The notes under the pieces were generated by a model that was given only the letters and a program-made list of their open reading frames with translations, did not search any database and was not told where the DNA came from. This document shows, in pieces, positions 46,349 to 58,359 of a DNA stretch of 64,000 nucleotides. The position numbers were made by a program, and so were the translations under genes. Within the stretch, counting starts at the first letter, position 1. Each line of letters starts with the position of its first letter. Location of the stretch: NCBI GenBank assembly GCA_905250125.1, contig CAJNOL010000168.1:103874-167873 (forward strand), given 5' to 3'. The stretch is from Rotaria sordida. Lineage: Eukaryota > Rotifera > Eurotatoria > Philodinida > Philodinidae.

Positions 46349-48016
46349 TCAGTACATTCACAACAGAATTCATAACTCTATAGACAAAAAAATATTGATT
46401 TTAATTCTGTATTATACCAACATATCTGCCTTTCAATGCGCTTTGATTTTGTGAACTATTAGTTATTGGAACTGTACTCCTAAGAAAATCATATTTTTGT
46501 TTTTACAATTTTCATTAAATTATATGTTTAGGTTGATGTATAGCATTGAAATTATTTATAAGTTGATTTTTTCTATAGAAAAACTACACAATATAATGGA
46601 CTTCAATTTCAAAAACATGATCAATGAGTTGACAATGGGACAGAAGCTGTTACGATTACGAAACCCAGATTAGCATTTCAGTAAATACAAAATTCTAAAC
46701 TAAACATGTATTCATCGTTTCGGGATATATTGCAATAATATTACACTTTACTTAACGTTCGATATGAAAATGCTTCATATTGCCTCATACAGATATAATG
46801 TGACAGGGAAGTACTTTCGTCATCAGAAATTTCATAACTGATGCTTAATGTCTACCAACCAAATTCGTCATTTGTACGTTACCGTGACTCATATATTGTA
46901 ACTAGATGCACACGGTTCTCTTTTTTTTCTTTCTTTTTTATGCTGATGCAATAGTTTATGTTAAAAACTTCTGGACTTTATTTTGTGTTGTTTCTTACAT
47001 TCTGGTTAAGTGCGTATAAAAATTTGACTTTATTTGTCAGACATAAAATTTATTAGTTTTTAGTTTCTATCCGATTAATGAAGATGAATATTAATATAAT
47101 TGCTAAATAAGTATACCCTATGGAAAATCGTTGCACGGCTTGTTTTTTGTCTGTATGATGGATTTTTGAATGTTTTTCGTTCTTGTTGACTTTAAAAGCA
47201 CATGATAGACTTTATACTATACTTTTCATATAATTTTCTAATGGTTTCAACAAATTTTGTTCTTAATAATGGTGAAAAGCTTCTTTCTCTAATCATTATT
47301 TTTTTTGATTTCTATAAGAAGTAATATCTAACTTTTAACATTTAAAAAAATGAGTTAGAAGCTAATGTAAAAAGAATTTCATTTTCGAATCGCATTATGA
47401 TTCTCACAAGTTTTGACTAAAAACAAAGAGTCACTTGTCATATATCACAGACGTTTTTGTTTTCTTATCAGGTGTAGATACTCGTTCGGTGAAGCTGTTG
47501 ACTGTGTACTGTCTTGTCTTTATCTATCGCATCTATGTTTCTATTTTACATCGATGATTAGTTAGATTATTATTGTTGTGATGAAATTTAGGTGAACTTT
47601 TTCATTAGTAAAACTATCTTTATTTCATGAAAATACAAAATGATGAAATGGAAGAGTACCACTATCGTCATTCTTGATAGAAATTTTGATATCATCATTT
47701 TAGTAGTATCCTTCTGAGATAGGCACACGCTTATGTAGGAAAGAGAGCGAGAATGCAAGCGAGTAGAGATTATAATAAATCGAAACGAGAAGATAATGGT
47801 AATAGGCATGATAGAAGAGAAGGTCAGATGGAGGGCATCACGATGATATAGCGGTCATGACCTGATCGATCGGCCAAAAGATATGTTATTCATGTAGCCG
47901 CACTTCTGGTAAGAATGTCTCACTGATAGACACAATTATCAAGGATAGTGCAGATTAAAAATAAAAGAAATATTCAAATATTTTTCAGATCTCAATTGTA
48001 TTAATTAAATTGATAC
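46349..48016. other. Intergenic upstream of the C2HC/PARP gene
   Basis: 1.7 kb without a supported gene; likely holds the promoter of the next gene near its right end. Confidence 0.4.
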
Positions 48017-51000
48017 ATGGCTGAGGCAATAGAGGAAAATGCCATCCATTGTGAAAATTGCAATACACAAGTTAGCTTTGACGATTGGTCACAACATTCA
48101 GTACGTTGATAAAGCTTCTTCGTTGAAAATATCTCTATGATTTTTTATTCTATTGTAGAGAGAATGTGTTTATGGTGAAAAGAGTCCAATTCAAGAGTCA
48201 GACAGGTAAAAATATTGTGTATGAATCTATTATTTATTTAGTTTTCTAGAAATATCATGAATGAATCTAATACAAGTGGTATTCCATGCGAATACTGTAA
48301 TGCTGAAATAAGTGTCAATGACTGGCAATCTCATTTAGTAAATTAATAATATTATATTTCAATAGTATTTTAATTATATCAATCATATTGTAGAGACAAT
48401 GTATTGATGAACATGGAAAACGAATTGAAAAATTAAAAGAGTACGAATATTAATTAGAATATAACGAATTATATAATTCATATTTTAGTGGTATTCATGA
48501 TGATTCAATAATAGAACTTATTCCATGTGAATACTGTGATAAACAAATTAATATACATGATTTGGAATATCATTCAGTATATCAACAACATTTTTTATTA
48601 TTATTATTATAGATCTGAATTTCTTTTTGGTTATATTATAGAGACAATGTGCTAATACTACTAAACGTGATAGTAATCATATAAAAAAGTAAAAAATCAT
48701 TTACAAAATGTATNNNNNNNNNNTTTGATTGTTTGATGTTTACTAGTAATGAAAATGTATCAATGGATGCACTTATTCCATGTGAATATTGTGGTGATCA
48801 AGTTAATATAGAGGACTGGTCGTGGCATACGGTAAATAGATTGTCGATATAACTAATATTTCAATAGTTAAATTTTATTGTGTTTTAAGAAATAAGGTAG
48901 TGAAAAAGTTTAATAACAACAACCTATTTTTGACTTTTTTTTTCTATAATGGTAAATACCTACCTCAGATTCAAATAGTGATTTCAAAAGTCAATGAAGT
49001 TTTCTATCTAATGTATCCTACAGCAAGATTTCATAGATGAACTATAACGACACACGGCAATTTTCAGATCTCAGAAGACTATCTTTTAATAATGGAACAC
49101 AAAATTCTTAACAAAATGAACGATCATCACATTTTCTACGACCTTCCCTTAAATAATTAAACGTATGACAAAAACCGAAAAAGACATTTCTTGATAAATT
49201 TCGTTTTATGATTATTGTAATATTTTTGACTTTTAAAAAAAAATCATAGAAAATGCGGCAACCTCTCCTTTTGTGGTCTTTAAAATTGCATTGTAAAAAA
49301 TTAATCTTGTAGAACCTGAAAACTACCGTATACCATCATAATTCATCTATGAAATATTGGTATAGAGTGCGTTAGATAGAAAACTTCATTCACTATTAAA
49401 CTCATTATCTGGGTTTGAGCTAGGTGTTTAACATTATTAAAAAAAAAGAATCAAAAATATGTTGTTGTTAAACCTTGTTCCACGATATTAGTTCGCTTTG
49501 AGTCATAAGAAAATAGGTATGCATAGCAGAAAGCTGTGGGTGCACTTCTTTTTGTTGACCTGGATCTCACAGATCCAAACCTGAGTTTTTTTCCGCCAAT
49601 ATCTGCCATGCTCTGTGTACATGAACAAGGGAAGCATCAAGGTTTTAACTATTTATTGGCTACTCTTAGAAAAAAATCAACGTACAGTTATTTCTTGCTG
49701 TTCACTAGGGAACTGGCGATTCACGAAAATGTGAACCCGGACCCACAGCTCTCTAATGCTTAGTAGCTGATTTGCTTTTCTTAGATATAACAATAGTATT
49801 AAACTTTGTATTTTGCCACTATTACTGACTATTTTCATGCTCGGAAAGTTTGTTGATTCGGATTATTTCATCTATATTTTTTATTTATTACAGGAACAAT
49901 GTCAAGAAGCTGAGAAACAACGAATTGAAAATAGAATCAGGTACAATAATAGTAATTATATCTAATTTCATTATTAACGATATTTAATCTTTAGACAAAA
50001 TGCAGTAATATCAAATGATATTCTTATTCCATGTGAAATTTGTAAAGAATCTTTTCCTTTTCAAGATTTCGAAGCCCATCAAGTTTGTTCTTATTTTTCT
50101 TTTATGTAACTTGATATTCTAAATCTGACAGTACACTTTTATATTAAAAGACTGAATGCCAACGTAAACAAGCTGCATCATTTTCAGCAGTAAATAAATT
50201 TTAATGTTTTTATTTTATTCAAACAAAACTAAAATGCTTTACATGAATAGGGAGCGGTCGGCATTTTTCCTCTTCCAGATTATTGGGATCAATCATCACT
50301 ACATAATCTTTCTCGTTATATTCTTCAGCCTAATACAGAAGAATATAAATTTGTTGCAGATAATTTTCACAAGACATTACCATCAAATCAAATTGTTCAA
50401 ATTGAACGAATTCAAAATCGACGTAAGTACAGTTCACATGTATACATACAAACTTTATTTTATGAACGAAATTAATTTACTAATAACAAAAATAATGTTT
50501 CCTATCGAACTTTTTTATCTATTCTACATTGATTTTACAGGTTGGTATCGTCAGTATGATGCTCATAAAGATGATTTTATTGAAAGGTATGGTACAAGTA
50601 CGGAACAATGGTTGTTTCATGGTAAATGATCAATTTATTCATATGTTAATTTTCATATTTGAACAAAATAGGATGCAAATCCCAATCAGTCGACGCAATT
50701 ATTAGTGATTGCTTTAATCGTAGTCATGCAGTTCGCTGTGGTGAGTAGATAGACTGAAAATATTAATGTCTTTTCTCATTCCATGATTTATTTAGCTGCT
50801 GGTCAAGGTATCTATTTTGCAACTCAAGCTAGTACAAGTCATAGTTATACACAACCAGATTCGAACAATCTTAGACATATGTTTATGGGTAAGAATTCAT
50901 TTTCTATATTTTCTCTAATTAATTCATTTATCAAAACTTAATTTTGATCATATTAGAAAAACAAAGGGATGAGTATCCATTCATTCATAAAGAAAATAGT

Positions 51001-51224
51001 TTGAATAAATGTTTATCTAGAATTCTATAAAAATATTTTCAATTATTAAATTAATTGATTTCTTTCTTTTTTTTTTAGCTCGTGTTTTAATTGGCAAGAC
51101 AACTGCAGGAAGTCAATCAACACGTGTTTGCCCACCAGGTTTTGATACGACAGGTGGAGGAACCATGTTTGTTACTTATCACGATGCTCAAGCTTATGGT
51201 GAATATTTAATTGTGTTTAGATGA
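48017..51224 (+). CDS. Five tandem C2HC zinc fingers fused to a PARP (mono-ADP-ribosyltransferase) domain
   Basis: Fifteen exons: 48017-48100, 48159-48205, 48250-48337, 48394-48440, 48489-48576, 48642-48688, 48747-48831, 49894-49940, 49995-50082, 50151-50189, 50251-50422, 50541-50621, 50672-50740, 50796-50888 and 51079-51224. All are in frame; 406 residues. Five fingers of the form CEYCxxxxxxxxDWxxHxxxxC (first one CENC...DWSQHSREC) resemble TRAFD1/XAF1-type fingers. The catalytic domain (~221-406) has NQIVQIERIQNRRWYRQYDA, the NAD-binding His in WLFHG (~303), GQGIYFATQASTSHSY with its Tyr (~334), and YGEYLIVF near the end. His-Tyr-Ile/Leu instead of His-Tyr-Glu predicts mono-ADP-ribosylation, as in PARP10/14-type enzymes. 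Each finger is split by an intron just before its last Cys, giving repeated 88+47-nt exon pairs. The gene might act in immune or stress signalling; that is inference. Confidence 0.87.
48714..48723. other. Assembly gap (10 N) in intron 6 of the C2HC/PARP gene
   Basis: Ten N between the third and fourth finger exon pairs. Because finger exon pairs are repeated, additional pairs could have been collapsed here. Confidence 1.
48895..49485. mobile_element. Foldback element in intron 7 of the C2HC/PARP gene
   Basis: Arms of ~200 nt pair as inverted repeats: TTTAATAACAACAACCTATT with minus-strand TTTAACAACAACATATTTTT, AATGAAGTTTTCTATCTAAT with AATGAAGTTTTCTATCTAAC, and ATTTCATAGATGAACTATAA with ATTTCATAGATGAATTATGA. 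Ends are approximate. The intron is 1062 nt, against ~50 nt for its neighbours. Confidence 0.7.
49532..49750. mobile_element. Possible small inverted-repeat element
   Basis: A perfect 10-bp inverted terminus AGCTGTGGGT ... ACCCACAGCT encloses ~200 bp of less AT-rich sequence in the same intron as the foldback element at 48.9-49.5 kb. No target duplication found, so the call is tentative. Confidence 0.35.
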
Positions 51225-53278
51225 TATTATTTTTCTATTCTTTCTTTTGGTTTCAATATTCCGTTTTTGTAATTTGAAAACTTTTTTCTGTATTATGGAT
51301 TGGTGACATTTTGTTTATCTTTATAACATAATTGTACTTTTTTATGCATCCTTTCTGACTGATTCAATCTAAACAAGAATAAATAAATATTCTTCATGTT
51401 GTTTTATTATTTAAACAAGTTTTTCTATAATCAAAAATTCACGAATGAATTTATTAATAAACAACATGGAAATTTGTAAAATATGTAAAAACAAAATGTT
51501 ATCCGTATAATTATGGATTTGTAGAGCTATACTAAGTATTGATGAAACTAATTTATTGCCAGTAGTAAGTACTGCAAAAGTTCTACATCAAGTGTTTTTT
51601 TGTTAAAAAGAGCAAAATTTCTACTAGAAAATTCTGTAAAAATAAATCACTGATGAGAAGTGCATTAGATGGATTTGTCTTGCACTCTGCTTTCGAAATT
51701 TTTAGGCGCGCTTTATGTGAGTATAACCAATGCGATGTGAGCTTTCTAGTAGTATCACAATATTCGAATTACAGAACCATAGGTTTCATAGGAAACAATT
51801 TTGTTATCAGCTTGACTTATTCTCGACTAGAACACGCCGAGTCCAAAATTTTCTGATCCGAATCCAAGACCAACTTGACGAGCTCTATCTCCTCGACAAC
51901 GCCCAATGAAGTTTTTCTCATAATACCTAATAGAAAAACTGTATTCTGTTTTATATAATGTACTTTTCTAAGAGGCTCATTAAACTTTAATTGGACATAA
52001 AATATGGAGTTCCACTAACTTTGATTGCCGGAGTTTTGGAAATCGCTTATAAGTTGTGAATACTTTTCGCTAACAAAGGTCATTAGAAAAATGTCGATTT
52101 TGAACTCAATCGATGACTTGAAAATATTATTTTTACCTATTTACAATACCTTATTGTAGCACTACAAAACTCGACGAAAGACAGAAAATACGACGAACTT
52201 TTTCAGTCAATTATGTTCTTAAAACTTTTCAGTCTTCCTATTTTGAACGAAATATTTTTACATAGCTTTGTAGTAGAGATTTTGCTCTTTCTAATAGGAA
52301 AACTATCAAATATCAACGATGAGTTGCTGTCACGCTATAGTAACAACAAAATTAATGCAAAACTTTTGCACCATCCGTTTTTCATGAGTGAACGTTCGTT
52401 ATACATTCATTCAATTGTTGTAACGTATATAAATGATTATTGTGAAATACGATCGAGAAGAAATGTTGAAGTATAAAAGTCAAAATTTGGACTCACTCCT
52501 CACAGACAGGATTACAGTGATAAATACGAATGAATTTAAAATACCACTTCTTTGATCTTCTGTCACACTCACTGTAACATGTTACACTCAACATCTTCCA
52601 TCATCGATATGTATTAGCAGTAGGCATTAATTCACAAACTGAAACATTTGTTAGTTAATTTTGTTGTTTACAATTTTAAATAGTTCCATTGTGTTTTCAT
52701 ATTTAAATTCTCCAGAGATTATGCTAACAGCTTCCTTTACTGATATATCACTTTATAGATCATTAGATTGTCGCTGAATTTCAGTAACGATGAATAGGTG
52801 TTGAAATATGTCGCAAATTCTTACTATTTTAATATTTCTTTTGTAATGTTTGACGAATTTCTTTTTTTTGTAAATATCGGCTATGTTTTAGAGAATTTAC
52901 CTGCAAGTTGTTAAAATCTGAAGATTAGATTAAAGAAAATATCTTCTCAAATAATGTTTCACGATAGATGGCACTCAGATACAGTATTATATAAGAACCT
53001 TGATTATTATGTAATATTCTTATAATAAATTTTCTAATAAAATAACTCCAATAAATCATTTAATAATAAAATTCAGAAAATTAATTTTACTAAGATCGAA
53101 ATAATTTATACATAAACAAATGTAAAAATCATTAGTCATCCTATACTTTTTTTTTTTTAGTCAAGGTAACATTTATAATTTTATTCCTTTCTGCAGTTAA
53201 CTGTCAAATTCGACAGTTTCTTGTTTTCAAGTGTGTGATCTTGTAATAGTTTTCATTTCAATTAAATTTAATTTCAAA
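51225..53278. other. Intergenic, possible foldback remnant at 51.55-52.40 kb
   Basis: No gene supported. AGAGCAAAATTTCTACTAGA (near 51610) and minus-strand AGAGCAAAATCTCTACTACA (near 52290) are inverted copies, and TGCAAAAGTTCTACATCAA has an inverted partner near 52365. This suggests an eroded element. AATAAATAAATA near 51380 may be the polyadenylation region of the PARP gene. Confidence 0.4.
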
Positions 53279-54609
53279 ATGGTTGCTACTTATGGACAAC
53301 GTCAACGAGTATGAACTAGTGCTTAATTTTCAAGAGAAAATATTTGAACTTTATTTTTGTTTTAGAACAAATATCGTTTTCTTATGGGCATAAATGGCTT
53401 TTTATTAGCTTTTGCCATTTTTATTATCGTTTCAATGTCTATCTATTGGGGTTTCTTTGAAGAATGGACAATATGGACTGATTATACAATGGCTTGGGTA
53501 TGATAAATTTTTTTTGAAATTAATTAAATCTTTATTGTTACTTATTTTAGATTGAATTTAATTTTTTTATCTTTTATTGGGATCGTTTAACAATAACTCG
53601 TGCTTATCTTTCATTGATTTTTATATATGGTTTTGTTCTTCTTACAAGTATAATCCAAAAAAAAAAGTCTTATAGTTAAAATAAAATAATGAAATTTTTT
53701 TTTCTTAAATTTAGTTATTGCATTACAAATTCATGCTTATCGTCGTCGAAATATATTTCTTATGCAATATGTTCCATATTCATTATTTGTTTTAGCTATA
53801 ATAACAATACTTGGTGGTTTAGCTTGGTTTGCTGTAACAATGATAAATATGAATGCTGGATTTTTAACAAAAGAAACATTTTTACTTGAAAGACTTCGTT
53901 TTAGAGGTAATGCTTTTAAAGAATTAAAATATCGTGAACAAGCATTTAATTTGGTAACAATGGGTCGTGTACCACCACGTGTTTTTATTTTAACTGCATT
54001 TGTTAATCAGTAAGAATGAATAATAAAGAGAATTTTTCTTTTTTAAAAATAAAACAAAAAAAACCTTTTTTTTTTTGAGACGTCAAAGAGATTTTAATTG
54101 TTGTGGTTGGAATTCTTATCTTGATTATGCAGCTTCATATAAAACTGATCTACCTGATACATGTTGTCATAAAGTTTGTCTTTTATTTTTATTATTCTTT
54201 AATTAAATTTTATTTTATTAATTAGTATCAAAGAACTTTTAGTTGTGGTAAAAATATGTTAATTAATCCAGATCCAAAAATTGTTAATACACGTGGTTGT
54301 GGTCCATTAATGAAATATTGGTATCGACGTGGATTTTGGGAAAATATATTTATGAGTTTATTTGGAGTATTTATGGGTGTTTATATGATATTTGTATTTC
54401 AACAAAATCGAAAAGAATTTATTCAATTACGTGATGAAGCTGATGATAGAAAACGTATTATACATACAAAATCAATGGCATCACGTTATTCATATGGTGG
54501 TATGAAAAGTACACCATTGAATGATACAACTGGTGTTTATGATTCAGATGATGATGATAGTTCAAGTATTCTCTATGAACCACGTCCAAAACTTAATCCA
54601 AATGCTTAA
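53279..54609 (+). CDS. Tetraspanin
   Basis: Six exons: 53279-53308, 53366-53497, 53551-53647, 53715-54009, 54080-54173 and 54226-54609, giving 343 residues. Four membrane segments: TM1 FLLAFAIFIIVSMSIYWGFF, TM2 around AYLSLIFIYGFVLLTIALQI, TM3 VPYSLFVLAIITILGGLAWF and TM4 NIFMSLFGVFMGVYMIFVF. The large extracellular loop carries the diagnostic CCG (DFNCCGWNSYLDY, ~190) and further cysteines (PDTCCHK, FSCGK, RGCGP). The C-terminal tail is long and charged, with an acidic run (YDSDDDDSSS). Tetraspanins organise adhesion and signalling partners in membrane microdomains. Subfamily not assigned; the large loop is long enough for the peripherin/RDS-like or related group, but that is uncertain. Confidence 0.9.
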
Positions 54610-55061
54610 GAAAATATAAAACGAACTTTTTTGTATATACTGTTTATTGTGTATTATGTTTAAATATCTCGAAAAGAATATATCTCATATTCGATTATGT
54701 GTATAGACCTTTTGATGAGTTATGAATCAATTAGAACAGATTTTCATTTTATGAGATATCGAGTTTTTTTTTTTTTTTTACAATAATTTTAGTAGAAAAA
54801 CAGTAATTCAACATTTTAACAGATAAGTCTATATGAGAACAGTTTATTGTATAAAAAAAGTTTCAGATTTGTTTAGTTGTTTTTTTTCTATTTGAAATGA
54901 AGAAAAATTCTAAACTATAAGGTTTTTACTCATAACAGTCTCAAGAAAGATGTAGTAGACACTTTTATCCTTGAACTTAATCGTTTTCTTATTAAGAGTA
55001 TGTGTGATGTATATAGTCCCGGTTAAAAAAAATTACATTAGGAAGTAATATAGATACACTT
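54610..55061. other. Convergent spacer
   Basis: 3' ends of the tetraspanin gene (+) and the 94-residue gene (-). T-rich run at 54764-54779. Nothing else seen. Confidence 0.4.
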
Positions 55062-55402
55062 TCAAGAAGGAGTGACTTCCCAATCTTGAAAAATCGCTTG
55101 ATCTTTCTGAATTTGACGATCTCGGGACATCTCTATTTGCTACAAACCGATGAACATATCAGGAATTTATAGTAATGACCGATTTTATTTCTTACTTTGA
55201 TACTAACAGAAACTAATGGTATTAAAGCATCAAGCATCTCCTGTAATTTCTTTATGTAATCATTAGGTTTATTTGATAACGATAGATCGATTGAAGAATT
55301 ATTTAGTATTTTGTGACTAAGAAGAAAGATATTTTCCTTCTTATTGAATGATGTAAATATTCTTAAATTGAGATTTTTTCTTTTCGAGATTTTTTTTAAC
55401 AT
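55062..55402 (-). CDS. 94-residue protein, unrecognised
   Basis: Two exons, 55196-55402 and 55062-55139, separated by a 56-nt phase-0 intron with GTAAGA donor and TTTGTAG acceptor. The N-terminal part is basic and low complexity (MLKKISKRKNLNLRIF). The middle is helical (NKPNDYIKKLQEMLDALIPL) and continues across the intron into QIEMSRDRQIQKDQAIFQDW, ending EVTPS. The intron fits the local pattern and falls in frame, which argues for a real gene. The true start could lie further upstream in another exon. It may be a small coiled-coil subunit; no family recognised. Confidence 0.5.
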
Positions 55403-58359
55403 TAATATCTGTTGTATTTATCTAAATTTTCGATCTGAATTCTATTTACATTCCTTTTAAATAATTTCTTTTTTTTTTTTTTTATTAATGAAATTTTTTG
55501 AATAACACTTTATATGAAATATTAGTTTATCATAAATAAAAATGCAGTATGATTTTAAAAGAAATTTTTCGTAGTATATTGATAAAAATTCAATTATTAT
55601 TGTTATTAAATATTATTTAACAAAAAAAAAAAAGAAAATATGGCTGCTTCATAATTATAAAAGAAATAAAAATTGGATCTATTTGAAAAAGTGCTTAAAA
55701 AATTGTTTGATATATTATATAACAAAACTGATTAATAGAACAAGATAGATAGAAAAAAATGATTGTGCCAAATACATTATTCCAATCTAGACAAAAATGT
55801 CAAAAGAAATTCTTCATGATAAAATATCGTGACATATATCAGTACATGTCTGAAAATACTTGTCAATTGCAGTTTAATTTGTAATCTTTATTGAAGTAAT
55901 TCATAGTGATATATGACATATGTAATTTTTCTTTCATTATGCAATATAAACTAATAAAGAATAATCGAAAAATTTCTATTCCTCTCAGTAAATCAATGAT
56001 AAACTTATTTACGGTTTATTGATCAAAATATGTAATTCTGTAGGGAAAGATTAGAGTTATAATCTAAAAAAACAAAAAGATATTTCGAAATGCATAAATG
56101 TAGTACAATATTATGATTATTTTACTAATTTTAAGTGAATATTTTCATTCTACATTTTTTGAGAGAAAAAAAAAAAAGAATTTTTTTTTTCAATAAAATA
56201 CCGAAATGTTTTATAAGTTTATCAGATTGACATTTTGTATAAATACCAATAATCAAATTTTATGATAAGTTGACTCCTTGTTTTTGGACGATTACTTTTA
56301 ACCTTTTTGAAATACTGTTAATTATTTTCTCACATTTTTCTACATGCAAAAATTTTTTCATACATCAATAATTTTTTATTTGATGTTATATCATGAATTA
56401 AGTTCATAATTATTTAAATCTTATCGAATGATATCTCACACGTTTTTTTATTAATCATATATCATCTATTCGACTTTAAAATTAATACTAGAAGTTTTTT
56501 AAATACTACTATCGGAAAAATAAATCCAAACAACTGACATAACAAATGATTGGAATATTTTTATTGTTCCGCGAGAAAAGTATTTCCAACAAGTCAAAAA
56601 CTATGAGCTAGAACTAATTAGAATTTTGTACTCGTTTTCGAATATGGACTTAGAACTGTTTTGTCTATTTGTGTTTCAAGTTTGGTTTACCCTCGAAGCC
56701 CTTTGTTGGACATACTGAAAATTGTCGGCGTCAGTCGTTTTGTAGAGTAGACACTTCTATACAAAGTGTAACATTGAACTAAGCTGTAGCTTTTTATACA
56801 AGTGAGACTAGAAGCATTTTTTTTCTAGACCTCCTTTCAACGGTGCCTTGTCGAAAGACAAAAGAACAGTTAAAGTAATGCATTTTGTAGAGTAGCTTCT
56901 GATGTACAAATTAATATATAAATAAAAATCCTAAATTTTAATTACGAATCGCAATTGTAAAAATAACAAAAAAATTTCTATCCAAACGAATGTTTTGGAC
57001 TTTTCAAAAATGATTTCACTACTATTGAATAAAAATTAAGACAAAATTTCTGAGCCCATATTCAAAATGTGCACAAAATTGTAATACTAATTCATGGAAC
57101 ATACTTTCTAGTGAATCAAAAGTGAACAAAGATCTTATCTAAAAAGTTTCTAATCGCTTATTATTAGTGACTAAATTGAAAACAGTAAACTTCATATAAT
57201 AAGATTGTCAATATGAAAATCGTTAACAATATAAAATATTATAAAACTATAATCATAATTAGCCAATATGATAAATATTATTTCATTAAAATGAATAAGT
57301 CTGATAACAAATCTCTGTGAGCAAAAAAAAGAACATACAACTATTATTTAAAAAAAAAAATTTTTTTAAATTTTTCTCAAAAGATATAAGATGAAAATAT
57401 TTATTTAAGTTTAGTAAAATAATCATCATATTGTATTACATTGATATATTTCAAAGTATCTCTTTTATTTTCAGATGATAGCTCTAATCTTCTTCTACAA
57501 AATTACACATATTTCGATCGATTAATTATATATAGATTTGTCATAGATATCATCGATTTACTGAACAAGATCGAAACTTTTCGACCATTCTTTATTATTC
57601 AAATATTGTTTGTCATTATAAAAATCTTCACTATTCTTCAGATGTTTGAGTAAAAGCTTTTTTTTTTGCTTCACATAATCAAATTAATTATAATCATGAA
57701 TTTAATTTACTAATGGAAATCATCTATATTTAGCCCCTATTTTATTACATTGTAAACAAATAAATAAAAACAAAAAAAAAAAAAGAAAGTTTATTCTTAA
57801 GAAATCTTAATTTTTACTTGTCATATTCAAATATAAATTAATATGATAGCATGTTATGTCAGAATATATATATATGTACCTATTATAATTACTAGACTCA
57901 TTGTATGTTATTCATAAAAAGGTAAATTTAAAAAAAAAACTTTTTTATTATAAAATTTAGAAAAGAGAATATTTAGTTTAATTTTAATGTCTTTTGAAAA
58001 GTTAATATTAGTACATTAATTTGATATATTAAATATGTTGAGTATTTTTTTGTTTTTTTTTTTGATAAAAATCATCTTTTCTAACATTACATGACTTTGT
58101 CTTCCTTTGAACAAAGGAGAAAAAGAAAACTGACATATTCAATAAATATATTTCTCGCTCATCATGAGAACTATATAGATCTAAACAAAAATCAATGTAT
58201 ATAATAGATTGCTTCTTCTTCTTTTTCTTTTTGATGTTTCTATTATATTCTTATTTTGTAGATGAATAAAATAAAAAAATAGCCTTGAGCGGCGTAAGAT
58301 GAATAGATTTCTTTTGTTTTTGGTTATTAATAATAATAATAATAATTTATTCTTATTTA
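55403..58359. other. Intergenic, 3 kb
   Basis: Extremely AT-rich with many homopolymer runs. An (AAT)n run lies near 58330-58347. Open frames are short and lack splice structure or motifs. Confidence 0.4.

Noticed and set aside
49536-49763. 75-codon plus-strand frame in the PARP-gene intron
   Set aside because: Coincides with a small inverted-terminus element; no homology seen and it would interrupt a gene whose exons join in frame without it.
51560-52400. Possible 830-bp foldback element
   Set aside because: Two inverted segments of ~20-45 nt match, but the rest of the arms do not align well enough to call it as a feature of its own.
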